Assembly: GCA_036245805.1 (NCBI GenBank)
Contig: BTRK01000003.1
Location: forward strand, 45,808,044-45,872,043
Reading direction: 5' to 3'
DNA from: Pristionchus mayeri
Lineage: Eukaryota; Nematoda; Chromadorea; Rhabditida; Neodiplogasteridae
DNA: 64,000 nucleotides
Made by a program: the position numbers and the translations under genes. Under the pieces are notes generated by a model. It was not told the origin of the DNA and made no database searches. It saw only the letters and a program-made list of their open reading frames with translations. Below are positions 1 through 12,460 of the stretch, piece by piece (the first letter of the stretch is position 1; the number at the start of each line of letters is the position of its first letter).

Positions 1-3000
1 GAACCACACGCTAGGAGGCAGGCAGCAAGGGTACCCCTCTTTTGTCCCTCCCTCCAGTTCATCTTCTTTCACTTAGTTTTCCACCCATTCCTAGTCATTC
101 TAGTACACGTCATCAGTCACTATCTAGTTCTCGCGTAGTTAGCGTGTACTATGCTAATTCTCGCTCTATTAGATGCAAAATGCCCCAGTTATCTTTCGTA
201 TTAGCATCATTTGCATATCGATTGATCGTTCTCACCGAGACTTGGCTCACTGACTCTGACACTGACGCTTATTTGATTGGCGGCTCCCCTGATTACTGAG
301 GACTCTGGCCGCGGAGGCGGCGTTGCAATAATTGCCCATTCCTCTCTTAGCCCAGTTATTATATCCACCTTTTCGTCCTCCCTCCTTGAAGCATGCGTAA
401 TTGATATCCATTTTAATTTCAGTACCTCTTTACCGTATCGTAAACTCCGGATTTTTGCAGTATATAGATCCCCGTCATCCCCTCCATCCGCATTCACCTC
501 TTTTCTAGATTTTATCACCCCTCTTATGACGAGTCAATTTCCTTGTATTTTAATTGGTGACTTTAATTATCCTCAAGTAGATTGGATCAGTATGACGTCG
601 TCAACCATTTCTGATCTCATAGATTTTGCATGCGACCATTATTTAAAGCAATTTGTTTGTTTTCCTACCCGACTCCAAAACTTTCTTGACCTAGTCTTTT
701 GCAACTTCGACATTATTAGTAATATTTCGCCTTCCGTCCCACTTAGTGATCACCTTTCCCTCGTTTTTGACCTCCGCATCCCCTCTCCTCCTCTTCATTC
801 CCCAACCCCATCACGGTTATACAAATATGCCGATTGGCTTTCTATTAATAGTGTTATTCTGTCCCACGATTGGACAGTTGCTATGAGTGCTCTTGATGCG
901 AATTGTGCTTATGAATATTATGTCCAATTCATCAATGATTTGCTTGACTATTATGTTCCTCTATCAAAGCCGTCTCTCTTGTCTAGATATCCCCGTAATT
1001 TAAAAATTCTTTATGGCAAATGTAAGAATCTAGTTAGAAACGCCCCCAATAGCCTCGCTTGTTTAAGAATGACAGATAGATTTAACGCTGCTTTAAATAA
1101 TTATCACTGTTTCATGGAGTGCAGAATTGTTGCCTCCTCCAACCCTAAGGCCTTCTATAATTTATGTAGTGATAGACTTAAGGCTCCTAAAGCAACCCCA
1201 TCCGGCTTAGTTGACTCATCTGGCAACGTTCTTATAACTAATGATGAGAAATGTATCGCTTTCCCTTCTTTCTTTTCATCTGCCTTTTCCGTACCCCAAC
1301 ACTCTCCCCTCCCCCTTCCTTCTCCTAAATTTACTTTTGATATACCTACAGTATCTCATTTAGATATTCTTTGTGCTCTCCGTAGCGTTTTACCCAAAAT
1401 TAATGTATCTCCAGATAGGATTCCTAGTATTGTGCTCACTAAGTGTAAGTATTCCCTCCTCACACCACTCTCTATTATTTTCAACAAGTCCCTCCTTACA
1501 TCACAGGTCCCACTACTGTGGAAGCAAGCCTTGGTTAAGCCTATTCCCAAGAAAACTAGCAATTCTATTTCTGATTTTCGCCCAATTTCCCTTACTTCCC
1601 CTACTTGTAAGGTATTAGAAAAGATTCTCATCAGAGAAATTACATTGTTTCTTGATAACAATAATATCTTCGATCCCCAGCAGACAGGCTTTAGAAACTC
1701 CCGATCAACCTCATCAAATTTAGCCGAGACCTATGCACACTATCTGAGAATAGCTCACAAAAAATCGGCTTTTGATACTGTGTACATAGATTTTCGTAAG
1801 GCCTTTGATAGTATAGACCACCGATTATTGCTCCATAAATTGTCGGAATTAGGTCTTTCAAATCACCTCGTTTCCTGGTTCAGTGCGTATCTATCGGACA
1901 GATCACAGTCAATTTTTCTTGATTCTTCTTTCTCACCCCCCTCACATGTTAAGTCAGGTGTTCCCCAAGGGTCATGCCTGGGTCCCCTATTGTTTATCCT
2001 ATTTATTAATGATATTGCTTCCTCATTCCCCAAATCGATTAGATACTCTGTGCATGCCGATGATTTAAAATTGTTTACCGAAGTGCCCTCTTTTTCGAAT
2101 GATTTGCAACTGGCCTTAGATTCTGTTTCATCTTGGTCCTCCTTATGGAATCTAGGATTATCCGAGACTAAATGTACTATTGTGCACTTTGGTTCGCACA
2201 ATCCTAAACGGAAATATTTTATTAATAATGTTCCCCTCGTCCCTCCTCCCGATAAGAAAATGTTCGTTAAAGATCTAGGAGTTCTTTTTACCCCAACCTT
2301 ATCCTTCTCTGACCATATTAACAAATTCATTTCCAAAGCCCGTTCCATATCCAACTTAGTATTCAAATCATTTAGAAGCACTTGCCCTTCTATTTACATT
2401 AAATCATTTACCACCTATATATTACCCAATCTTGAATATTGCTCCATTATTTGGAACCCCGTTCATAGTGTTGATCTGACAAAAGCTATTGAAAGAGTCC
2501 AACGCGATTTTACTCGACGAATATATGCGCGCTGCAACCTTCCCAGTGTTTCTTATCGCCAACGACTCATTGACCTCAATCTAACCACTCTTGAGCGACG
2601 CAGATTTGTCATAGATATTATGTTCCTTCACTCAGTTATTCATAGAAGATGTTTGCTTGATACATCTCCTCTTCTCGTTATTGCCCCTATTCCTCGTTCT
2701 CTCCGGAATTCTCACAATCTTAGAATAATATTACCATTTATACCCACCCATTGTCGGACTACAGTTGTATCGCGTACAATTGCTACATGGAACTCTTTAC
2801 CTGAATCCGCAATATTCTTACACCCTGAATCATTTCGTAACTTTATCTGCTCCCAACCCCCTTCTTTCTTCCCCCAGTCTATTATTAAAGCATGGCTTGA
2901 TCTATGATCTATAACCCATCCCTCGCCCACTCCCTCTACAGACCCCTACCCTACCCTTGCTGCCGCAAGAAACCCGATTCGACAACGTCGACGGACATCC

Positions 3001-3082
3001 GTCTATTGTTTTTTCATCTCGCCTATTACTTGCATATCCCCTTTGACGGAATAAATAATGAATGAATGAATGAATGAATGAA
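1..3082 (+). mobile_element. CR1/Jockey-like LINE, left-arm copy (5' end outside window)
   Basis: This is the mirror image of the LINE at 5549-8685. It carries an apurinic-type endonuclease and a reverse transcriptase in one coding region with no ORF1 seen, and ends in a short AATG tandem repeat (about 3056-3082). About 55 bp of the 5' end lies outside the window by symmetry. The clade call rests on endonuclease-RT order, the tetranucleotide 3' tail and the RT motifs. CR1 versus Jockey is not settled. Confidence 0.85.
42..2907 (+). pseudogene. LINE endonuclease-reverse transcriptase, frameshifted
   Basis: Two overlapping frames encode one polyprotein. Frame 1 (42-299) carries the start of the endonuclease with the NSRS and TETWL (catalytic Glu) motifs and ends at a TGA at 297-299. 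Frame 2 (about 277-2907) continues with GGGVAII, YRSPSSP, IGDFNYPQVDW and SDHLSLV, then the RT. RT motif A is FRKAFDSIDH, motif B is SGVPQGSCLGP, and motif C reads HADD where YADD or FADD is usual. The frameshift lies at about 297-300. No convincing ATG start is visible. The protein would nick DNA and prime reverse transcription at the target; this copy is probably inactive. Confidence 0.85.
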
Positions 3083-3879
3083 TGACTTTGACAATAGTTG
3101 AGCACATCTTGGGCTGAAGCTAGAAATAATGAGGAACTGATGGTTCCAAAACCGATCCAACATATTTCTAATCGCATATGTTACATGCACTTACAGAAAA
3201 ACCGTAGTTGGACCTTTTGATTTCAAATACCCTTGCCAAAAACAGGATAGAAACGAGTAAAAACGCGTAATCGATTTCAGTAGATGAATTGAAAAGTCAA
3301 GCAATCCAGAAAGTCACCGATCGTTTAAATGTAAATAATATGTGTAGAAACACCAATCTAGGAAATATTAGAGAGGTATCTCCATAAAATCGCAAAAAAT
3401 ATAAGGTTTACGTGACCGAAAATGAGAAGTATGCCAAGTTTGAGACGAAATTCCCAAAATACGTGCTCCTGAAATTGGCTCAAAATTGTACACCAGACGT
3501 GTTGCCACCTGAAAAGTATTATTCGGCGAAAAAAGTTATTGTATTCTATAGGAATGTTTTTCAGAAACTTAAAAAAAACCACCAAACTGGGCTGATTTTA
3601 GAGGTTTTTTCAACTTTAAAGAGCAAAAACTAATTTTTGGAATTCGCCACTATGAAATTCGTCATTTTCACGTTAAACCACACACGATAGACTATTAAAA
3701 TCGAAAAAAAATTTGATCGAAAAAAAGTTTCCGGATGACCACTTTTCGGAAAGTTGGTCTAGAGCTGTCATACTCCGCCTGCGATCAGCATTTAGTATGC
3801 ATAATTGATTAACAGCATATTTGGAATAAGTGCAAAAAAATCATCCGGCCAGTTCTTACGTTTTCTCGCGGACCGACTC
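3083..3879. repeat. Half copy A of the TTAA-flanked foldback element
   Basis: This is the inverted duplicate of 4751-5548 and is also similar to 10000-10794. It begins next to the LINE tail and ends at TTAA (3880-3883). The palindrome continues past this element end to 3941, so the copy arose by duplicating a larger segment and not by transposition of the element. Confidence 0.8.
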
Positions 3880-3941
3880 TTAAATATTGAATTAATTGCT
3901 GTACTACTTCTCTACTCTGCATTGCTGAATCCCAAAATCCT

Positions 3942-4688
3942 GTATGTTACCTGTATGAAAAATTAAAATGTTTTTGTACTGCTTATAGAAAAATAAAATA
4001 AAACAATTATCCGAATAGTTTAATTTGAACCACTGATCGAAATTATTGCCTGATGTGATAAATAATAATAATAATAATAACTGATCGAAAAATGAGTGTG
4101 AGAGTGACGAAAATGAAAGTACATCAGGCCATTAGAGATTTTTATTAATCCATACAGTATGGACGGTTAATTGACCCGCATCAATCTGTCTTTGTTATAT
4201 AGATAAGTCAGAACGCGGATTCGCCTGGGCACACAATCTTATTCTTTCTCATCTGCACGTACATTTTCGGCGTGTAGTCTTCGAATACTTGGCGTCGCTC
4301 TATCTGCACAGTGAACGAGTGTAAAATTAATAAAAATTAAAATAAATTAAACAAGCAAAATAAAATCATTTGTTACAACGAAAACGAGGCATTCTGTACG
4401 GAGAACAAGAGACTGGTCGAGATGAAGGGAAACGAATCGTGAGTTGGAGAAGCTCTCATCGTAGCCTGCTAAAAAATCTATAAATCTGTAAATGTTGTTA
4501 CTAAAATCAATAAATAAAAAAATCAACCGTAGCCCAACCAAATGCAGCCTCAAAGCACAGCCAGAGGGAGCGTTTCGACCTTTTTCTTGTGTACGACTTA
4601 CTCAGCAGGTGAAGTGATGTCAGCAAGTTGGTTTTCATTTTCACATTGAGCATTCGCTTTCTCGCTTCTCAAGTATTTCAATAGATTG
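3942..4688. other. Unique spacer of palindrome 1
   Basis: AT-rich and unpaired between the arms. It holds an (AAT)n run at about 4058-4081. On the minus strand at about 4375-4470 there is a short segment whose translation (YDESF...SLVLRTECLV) resembles that of 42855-42955. No complete gene is supported. Confidence 0.6.
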
Positions 4689-5548
4689 AGGATTTTGGGA
4701 TTCAGCAATGCAGAGTAGAGAAGTAGTACAGCAATTAATTCAATATTTAAGAGTCGGTCCGCGAGAAAACGTAAGAACTGGCCGGATGATTTTTTTGCAC
4801 TTATTCCAAATATGCTGTTAATCAATTATGCATACTAAATGCTGATCGCAGGCGGAGTATGACAGCTCTAGACCAACTTTCCGAAAAGTGGTCATCCGGA
4901 AACTTTTTTTCGATCAAATTTTTTTTCGATTTTAATAGTCTATCGTGTGTGGTTTAACGTGAAAATGACGAATTTCATAGTGGCGAATTCCAAAAATTAG
5001 TTTTTGCTCTTTAAAGTTGAAAAAACCTCTAAAATCAGCCCAGTTTGGTGGTTTTTTTTAAAGTTTCTGAAAAACATTCCTATAGAATACAATAACTTTT
5101 TTCGCCGAATAATACTTTTCAGGTGGCAACACGTCTGGTGTACAATTTTGAGCCAATTTCAGGAGCACGTATTTTGGGAATTTCGTCTCAAACTTGGCAT
5201 ACTTCTCATTTTCGGTCACGTAAACCTTATATTTTTTGCGATTTTATGGAGATACCTCTCTAATATTTCCTAGATTGGTGTTTCTACACATATTATTTAC
5301 ATTTAAACGATCGGTGACTTTCTGGATTGCTTGACTTTTCAATTCATCTACTGAAATCGATTACGCGTTTTTACTCGTTTCTATCCTGTTTTTGGCAAGG
5401 GTATTTGAAATCAAAAGGTCCAACTACGGTTTTTCTGTAAGTGCATGTAACATATGCGATTAGAAATATGTTGGATCGGTTTTGGAACCATCAGTTCCTC
5501 ATTATTTCTAGCTTCAGCCCAAGATGTGCTCAACTATTGTCAAAGTCA

Positions 5549-8500
5549 TTCATTCATTCATTCATTCATTCATTATTTATTCCGTCAAAGGGGATATGCA
5601 AGTAATAGGCGAGATGAAAAAACAATAGACGGATGTCCGTCGACGTTGTCGAATCGGGTTTCTTGCGGCAGCAAGGGTAGGGTAGGGGTCTGTAGAGGGA
5701 GTGGGCGAGGGATGGGTTATAGATCATAGATCAAGCCATGCTTTAATAATAGACTGGGGGAAGAAAGAAGGGGGTTGGGAGCAGATAAAGTTACGAAATG
5801 ATTCAGGGTGTAAGAATATTGCGGATTCAGGTAAAGAGTTCCATGTAGCAATTGTACGCGATACAACTGTAGTCCGACAATGGGTGGGTATAAATGGTAA
5901 TATTATTCTAAGATTGTGAGAATTCCGGAGAGAACGAGGAATAGGGGCAATAACGAGAAGAGGAGATGTATCAAGCAAACATCTTCTATGAATAACTGAG
6001 TGAAGGAACATAATATCTATGACAAATCTGCGTCGCTCAAGAGTGGTTAGATTGAGGTCAATGAGTCGTTGGCGATAAGAAACACTGGGAAGGTTGCAGC
6101 GCGCATATATTCGTCGAGTAAAATCGCGTTGGACTCTTTCAATAGCTTTTGTCAGATCAACACTATGAACGGGGTTCCAAATAATGGAGCAATATTCAAG
6201 ATTGGGTAATATATAGGTGGTAAATGATTTAATGTAAATAGAAGGGCAAGTGCTTCTAAATGATTTGAATACTAAGTTGGATATGGAACGGGCTTTGGAA
6301 ATGAATTTGTTAATATGGTCAGAGAAGGATAAGGTTGGGGTAAAAAGAACTCCTAGATCTTTAACGAACATTTTCTTATCGGGAGGAGGGACGAGGGGAA
6401 CATTATTAATAAAATATTTCCGTTTAGGATTGTGCGAACCAAAGTGCACAATAGTACATTTAGTCTCGGATAATCCTAGATTCCATAAGGAGGACCAAGA
6501 TGAAACAGAATCTAAGGCCAGTTGCAAATCATTCGAAAAAGAGGGCACTTCGGTAAACAATTTTAAATCATCGGCATGCACAGAGTATCTAATCGATTTG
6601 GGGAATGAGGAAGCAATATCATTAATAAATAGGATAAACAATAGGGGACCCAGGCATGACCCTTGGGGAACACCTGACTTAACATGTGAGGGGGGTGAGA
6701 AAGAAGAATCAAGAAAAATTGACTGTGATCTGTCCGATAGATACGCACTGAACCAGGAAACGAGGTGATTTGAAAGACCTAATTCCGACAATTTATGGAG
6801 CAATAATCGGTGGTCTATACTATCAAAGGCCTTACGAAAATCTATGTACACAGTATCAAAAGCCGATTTTTTGTGAGCTATTCTCAGATAGTGTGCATAG
6901 GTCTCGGCTAAATTTGATGAGGTTGATCGGGAGTTTCTAAAGCCTGTCTGCTGGGGATCGAAGATATTATTGTTATCAAGAAACAATGTAATTTCTCTGA
7001 TGAGAATCTTTTCTAATACCTTACAAGTAGGGGAAGTAAGGGAAATTGGGCGAAAATCAGAAATAGAATTGCTAGTTTTCTTGGGAATAGGCTTAACCAA
7101 GGCTTGCTTCCACAGTAGTGGGACCTGTGATGTAAGGAGGGACTTGTTGAAAATAATAGAGAGTGGTGTGAGGAGGGAATACTTACACTTAGTGAGCACA
7201 ATACTAGGAATCCTATCTGGAGATACATTAATTTTGGGTAAAACGCTACGGAGAGCACAAAGAATATCTAAATGAGATACTGTAGGTATATCAAAAGTAA
7301 ATTTAGGAGAAGGAAGGGGGAGGGGAGAGTGTTGGGGTACGGAAAAGGCAGATGAAAAGAAAGAAGGGAAAGCGATACATTTCTCATCATTAGTTATAAG
7401 AACGTTGCCAGATGAGTCAACTAAGCCGGATGGGGTTGCTTTAGGAGCCTTAAGTCTATCACTACATAAATTATAGAAGGCCTTAGGGTTGGAGGAGGCA
7501 ACAATTCTGCACTCCATGAAACAGTGATAATTATTTAAAGCAGCGTTAAATCTATCTGTCATTCTTAAACAAGCGAGGCTATTGGGGGCGTTTCTAACTA
7601 GATTCTTACATTTGCCATAAAGAATTTTTAAATTACGGGGATATCTAGACAAGAGAGACGGCTTTGATAGAGGAACATAATAGTCAAGCAAATCATTGAT
7701 GAATTGGACATAATATTCATAAGCACAATTCGCATCAAGAGCACTCATAGCAACTGTCCAATCGTGGGACAGAATAACACTATTAATAGAAAGCCAATCG
7801 GCATATTTGTATAACCGTGATGGGGTTGGGGAATGAAGAGGAGGAGAGGGGATGCGGAGGTCAAAAACGAGGGAAAGGTGATCACTAAGTGGGACGGAAG
7901 GCGAAATATTACTAATAATGTCGAAGTTGCAAAAGACTAGGTCAAGAAAGTTTTGGAGTCGGGTAGGAAAACAAACAAATTGCTTTAAATAATGGTCGCA
8001 TGCAAAATCTATGAGATCAGAAATGGTTGACGACGTCATACTGATCCAATCTACTTGAGGATAATTAAAGTCACCAATTAAAATACAAGGAAATTGACTC
8101 GTCATAAGAGGGGTGATAAAATCTAGAAAAGAGGTGAATGCGGATGGAGGGGATGACGGGGATCTATATACTGCAAAAATCCGGAGTTTACGATACGGTA
8201 AAGAGGTACTGAAATTAAAATGGATATCAATTACGCATGCTTCAAGGAGGGAGGACGAAAAGGTGGATATAATAACTGGGCTAAGAGAGGAATGGGCAAT
8301 TATTGCAACGCCGCCTCCGCGGCCAGAGTCCTCAGTAATCAGGGGAGCCGCCAATCAAATAAGCGTCAGTGTCAGAGTCAGTGAGCCAAGTCTCGGTGAG
8401 AACGATCAATCGATATGCAAATGATGCTAATACGAAAGATAACTGGGGCATTTTGCATCTAATAGAGCGAGAATTAGCATAGTACACGCTAACTACGCGA

Positions 8501-8685
8501 GAACTAGATAGTGACTGATGACGTGTACTAGAATGACTAGGAATGGGTGGAAAACTAAGTGAAAGAAGATGAACTGGAGGGAGGGACAAAAGAGGGGTAC
8601 CCTTGCTGCCTGCCTCCTAGCGTGTGGTTCCTCCTCCTCTCCGCTCCTTGTTCACGTAGTCGGCGGCGGGGGCACGAGTGGAGTT
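5549..8685 (-). mobile_element. Full-length CR1/Jockey-like LINE, right-arm copy
   Basis: The minus-strand element has its 5' end near 8685, endonuclease-RT coding at 8589-5724, and a 3' tail of AATG repeats at 5549-5575. The target duplication AAGTCA is visible at 5543-5548 and 8686-8691. A LINE-free version of the site exists at about 9985-10015 in the opposite arm of the host foldback. That fixes the insertion boundaries directly and gives about 3.14 kb for the whole element. Confidence 0.9.
5724..8589 (-). pseudogene. LINE endonuclease-reverse transcriptase (right arm), same frameshift
   Basis: The translation is identical to that of the left-arm copy: 85 residues (8589-8332), then an 876-codon frame (8354-5724) overlapping at the same lesion. 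The conserved residues are the same, including His in place of the aromatic residue before ADD in motif C. The shared frameshift shows that the lesion came before the palindromic duplication. Confidence 0.85.
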
Positions 8686-8782
8686 AAGTCACAAGAATTC
8701 GTATCGAAAGATGGCTCAAACATCATTATTATGAGCTCTAGTATAAAAATTCGGACTCTACGCATGAAAATATACCAAAATA

Positions 8783-9802
8783 TCACGCCTCTCACGAGAT
8801 AATCGAGCTATAATCGACATTCTAAGGATTGGAGGGAAAATCGGCAAATGGGTTCTTACCGGTTTTGATCATCCCTAGGCATGCCTGACTGACCCTCAAA
8901 GTCCCAATTTGCATACTTCATTTTGGAGCTCCCTACACCGGGTCGGCTGCAGGCGGCTCCCACTTTGACCGCGATTTTAGCTATGCTAGTGATAGATAGA
9001 CGAAAATACTTCTCTGAGTGACCCCCACTCATTTCTCGCGCTCTATCGATCCTGGTAAACCATTTTCCACGAAAGTCAATTTTAACGGTGCAACATTCAA
9101 TTCCAATTTTCTCAAAAATGTAGGTAAAGGGGTAAATCAAATTTTCACAGTGGATGCAGCTCATCAAGAGCTTTCGAATAAGGGGTTTATGAAAAAAATA
9201 CCGTTTCTTAGACACCAACTTTGTCTAACTTATCTTTTCCTTATCATTTGAACTTTATTTTCAACAGGAAAAGCAATCATTTCTGATCTCGCTCCGTGAA
9301 GAGAGCGGTGTGAGAGGGGATGTTTATGTTGAAAATGAAGTTCAAATGATAAGGAAAAAGATAAGTTAGACAAAGATGGTGTCTAAGAAACGGTATTTTT
9401 TTCATAAACCCCTTATTCGAAAGCTCTTGATGAGCTGCATCCACTGTGAAAATTTGATTTGCCCCTTTACCTACATTTTTGAGAAAATTGGAATTGAATG
9501 TTGCACCGTTAAAATTGACTTTCGTGGAAAATGGTTTACCAGGATCGATAGAGCGCGAGAAATGAGTGGGGGTCACTCAGAGAAGTATTTTCGTTTAACT
9601 ATCACTAGCATAGCTAAAATCGCGGTCAAAGTGGGAGCAGCCTGCAGCCGACCGAGTCTAGGGAGCTCCAAAATGAAGTATGCAAATTGGGACTTCGGGG
9701 GTCAGTCAGGCATGCCTTGGGATGATCAAAACCGGTAAGAACCCATTTGTCGATTTTCTTCCCATTCCTCGGATTAGCTCGATTCTCTCGTGAGAGGCGT
9801 GA
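8783..9802. mobile_element. TA-flanked foldback MITE, about 1.02 kb
   Basis: The ends are TCACGCCTCTCACGAG and its reverse complement, with TA on both sides (8781-8782, 9803-9804). The arms of about 470 bp are near-identical inverted repeats, which is why matching translations appear on opposite strands at 8856-9218 and 9376-9738; I do not regard these as genes. The centre lies at about 9250-9340. The TA duplication fits a non-autonomous Tc1/mariner-superfamily element. It sits in the loop of the 4751-10794 element. Confidence 0.85.
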
Positions 9803-10798
9803 TATGACGTTTTTGCATCATTCCGTAATTTCGATTTTTTCACCATCGTACTCCCCAGGGCGAAAAATATGAAAATTATTTTTTCAAATGTTTACTTCCT
9901 AAAACACTTTTTGCTGGTGTACTTTCATACGTAGAGTCCGAATTTTTATACTAGAGCTCATAATAATGATGTTTGAGTCATCTTTCGATACGAATTCATG
10001 TGACTTTGACAATAGTTGAGCACATCTTGGCCTGAAGCTAGCAACAATGATGAACTGATGGTTCCAAAACCGATCCAGCATATTTCTAATAACATACGTT
10101 CCATGTACTTACAGAGAAACCGTAGTTGGACCTTCTGATTTTCAGATAACCTTGCCAAAACACAGGATAGAAACGAGCAAAAACGCGTAATCGATTTCAG
10201 TGGATGAATTTAAAAGTCAAGCAATCCAGAAAGTCACCGATGGTTTAAATGTAAACAATATGAGTAGAATCACCAATCTAGGAAATATTAGAGAGGTATC
10301 TCCATGAAATCGCAAAAAAATCTAAGATTTACGTGACCGAAAATGATAATTATGCCAAGTTTGAGACGAAATTCCCAAAATAGTGCTCCTGAAATTGGCT
10401 CACCATTGTACACCAGACGTGTGGCCACCTGAAAAGTATTATTCGGCGAAAAAAGTTATTGTATTCTAAAGGAATGTTTTTCAGAAACTTTGAAAAACCA
10501 CCAAAATGGGCTGATTTTTGAGGTTTTTTTCAAATTTTAAGAGCAAAAACGAAGTTTTTGGAATTCGCCACTATGAAATTCGTCATTTTCACGTTAAACT
10601 ACACACGATAGACTATTAAAATCGAAAAAAAAATTTTGGTCGAAAAAAGTTTCCGGATGACCACTTTTCGGAAAGTTGGTCTAGAGCTCCGCCTGTGATC
10701 AGTATTTTGTGTGCATGTTCGATTTTCGTGATAACTGGAAACAGCTCATCCGTGACCCCCAGCCAGTTCTTACGTTTTCTCGCGGACCGACTCTTAAT

Positions 10799-11102
10799 TG
10801 ATACAATGATCGAATTTTGGCAAATGTAATTGATTTTCTGGCTGGATGAGTATGGCGATTGTTAGAAATTATTTAAATTTCTGCTGAAGTGGATGGGATT
10901 CAAGATGAGCGAATAGTGGGTAATCTGAACAACCTTACTATTTGTTCATATGAAATACACGGGGCGTGATCAGTTCTTGGTTAAGCCCATTGCATATTCA
11001 ACTAACGAGAGAATAGTCAGCATTAATCAGTTCACGAAATATTATTCTAGTACTCATCTTGGGCCACTCGAAGTTTTCGTTGACAAAGGCATGGTAAGTA
11101 TA
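10799..11102. other. Intergenic, nothing recognised
   Basis: AT-rich sequence between the end of the foldback element and the next MITE end. I see no coding signal, RNA gene or repeat that I can name. Confidence 0.5.
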
Positions 11103-11200
11103 TCACGCCTCTCACGAGATATTCAAGATTAGACATGGAATAGAAAGGAAATCGGGAAATTGGTTCTGACCAGTTTTGGGCACCTTGAGGCATGCCTAGA
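11103..11200 (+). repeat. Single-ended copy of the TCACGCCTCTCACGAG MITE
   Basis: It starts after TA with the same 16-bp end as the 8783-9802 element. Similarity continues through the GGTTCT...CCAGTTTTG and GGCATGCCT segments and then stops. No opposite end is found nearby, so this is a truncated or rearranged copy. Confidence 0.65.
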
Positions 11201-11257
11201 CTCCGCAAGCTCCGCCCACTCGGCTCGGACACTTTACCCCGCAAAAGCGAGACAAGA

Positions 11258-11550
11258 GGAGCACAGTCTTCATTCGCAACCAAATCACTCGATCAAAAAA
11301 GAATTTGGAAGATCTTTTCATCCTCTTTCGAATGAGCCTCCGTGACCCTGGAAAATCCATCTCTAAGTAGGTCAGCATACAAGTTTTATAGAGCGACTTG
11401 ACTTAGAAAACCATAAAACTCGTATGCTGACCTACTCAGAAAAGGAATTTCCAAGGTCACGGAGGCTCATTCGAAAGAGGATGATGAGAAGAGCTTCCAA
11501 ATTCAATTTTGAACGAGTGATTTGGTTGGGAATGAAGATTGTGTTTCTTC
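11258..11550. repeat. Foldback hairpin, about 130-bp arms
   Basis: 11258-11390 is the diverged reverse complement of about 11420-11550. Shared blocks include CATCCTCTTTCGAATGAGCC and GTAGGTCAGCATAC. The spacer is about 30 bp. The CTCTTTCGAATG block recurs in the hairpin at 38601-38921, so the two may be related non-autonomous elements. Confidence 0.7.
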
Positions 11551-11570
11551 GAATTCGAAGCGCGCATGGC

Positions 11571-12075
11571 TGGCGACTCTTTCTGCGTTCTCTCATCCCT
11601 CTCCCTCCCCTCCCTCCACCCGTCTCTCACCCGGCGTGACTAGATAGCGCCCCGCCTACGTGAAAGCTTGCTTTAACTTCTCTGTTGACACTTCTTGTGT
11701 GGGTAAAACATGAAAATATTTAAAAAATGAGAAAATCAATTTTTCATCATAATAAATTGCGTATAAATGGCCGCCGTGAAAAATAAAGCTATTAGCCCTG
11801 TAGGGTTCGGCGAAGCCCTACCCGATCGTTTCGAGAATTGAAACGGCAAAGGAGAAATAGGTTCCGCCCCTCTTTCTCTCGTCTCGCTTTTTGGGCCTTT
11901 CACGTTATGATCAATTCACCCACATTTTGGGTCATAACTTGGCTCAAACATTAGATATCAACCTAATTCAAAATGCATGGTCATATTTAGCCCCATACGA
12001 ATGCATTAACAACACAATTAGACCTGTGAGACGATTTCGGGTAACCACCTTGTGGTCCCTAGGTTTATAAGCGAA
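11571..12075 (+). repeat. Dispersed repeat X, copy 1
   Basis: It shares ordered blocks with 14370-14745: CTCTCACCCGGCGTG, TTTTGGGCC followed by a TCAAA block, TATTTAGCC, and the closing ACCACCTTG-GGTC segment before TTTATAA or TTCATAA. Identity is moderate, so the copies are old. No protein is encoded. Confidence 0.55.
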
Positions 12076-12090
12076 AAACAGCGAAAAGCG

Positions 12091-12180
12091 CAGGTCGCGT
12101 GTGTTATCGCTGCGTGGACAGGCGGTAACTCGTGTCATTTCGAACCCGGCAGTCCCGGGTTCGATTCCCCATCGAAGCAA
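12091..12180 (+). ncRNA. tRNA-like sequence with a pol III B box (SINE candidate)
   Basis: GGTTCGATTCC at 12158-12168 is a near-consensus B box, preceded by CCCG and followed by a CGAAGCA acceptor-like end. The upstream A-box region (about 12115-12126) is weak, and I could not draw a good cloverleaf. It may be a decayed tRNA or the head of a tRNA-derived SINE. Confidence 0.25.
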
Positions 12181-12460
12181 ACACGACTACATTTAATTAT
12201 AATTGTAAAAAAGTTACGTATGTTTTATGCATTTATACACTGATTTTATGATTAAAATTGTACACGTTTATGATTTTACAAAAAAAATGATAGAACTACA
12301 TGCAATTCTGATTGTCTAAACGTTCGAAACTTACAAAAGTAATCGGTTGGTGCAAAAGTTTCTGACTATTTATTTTTTCATTATTTCTGCTGGCATATTT
12401 CGATTCTCTGTAATTTTTCTATAGTTTTAGTGAACTCACGAATAATGGACTTTCGTAATA

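Larger units (their letters stand above)
1..8630. repeat. Giant palindrome 1 (arms at least 3.94 kb, 747-bp spacer)
   Basis: Bases 1-3941 are the reverse complement of 4689-8630. The paired coordinates sum to 8631 in the outer part and 8630 inside, because the right arm has one extra A near 5061. I saw no other arm difference in the stretches compared. The palindrome is cut by the left window edge. Both arms contain the same LINE with the same frame lesion. The right arm continues into an intact host repeat (4751-10794) while the left arm does not, so the right arm is the likely original. Confidence 0.95.
4751..10794. mobile_element. Long-TIR foldback element, flanked by TTAA, with LINE and MITE nested inside
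   Basis: The left arm (4751-5548 plus 8692-8775) is the diverged reverse complement of the right arm (about 9905-10794). The outer ends read GAGTCGGTCCGCGAG, and both flanks are TTAA (4747-4750 and 10795-10798). Removing the LINE (5549-8685) and the MITE (8783-9802) leaves about 1.9 kb with nearly 0.9-kb arms. No transposase is present, so it is non-autonomous. TTAA suggests piggyBac-like targeting, but the ends lack the usual CCC start. A TA duplication with an AGAGTCGG end is equally possible. Confidence 0.75.

Noticed and set aside
1..8630. Palindrome as a missed-adapter hairpin of a long-read library
   Set aside because: Such artefacts have no spacer; here 747 bp of unpaired DNA separates the arms. 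An amplification chimera remains possible.
8856..9738. Two matching 120-codon frames on opposite strands
   Set aside because: They are the two arms of one foldback MITE read in opposite directions; no domain and no independent evidence of coding.
12091..12180. Functional tRNA gene
   Set aside because: B box is good but no cloverleaf can be drawn and the A box is weak; kept only as a low-confidence tRNA-like feature.
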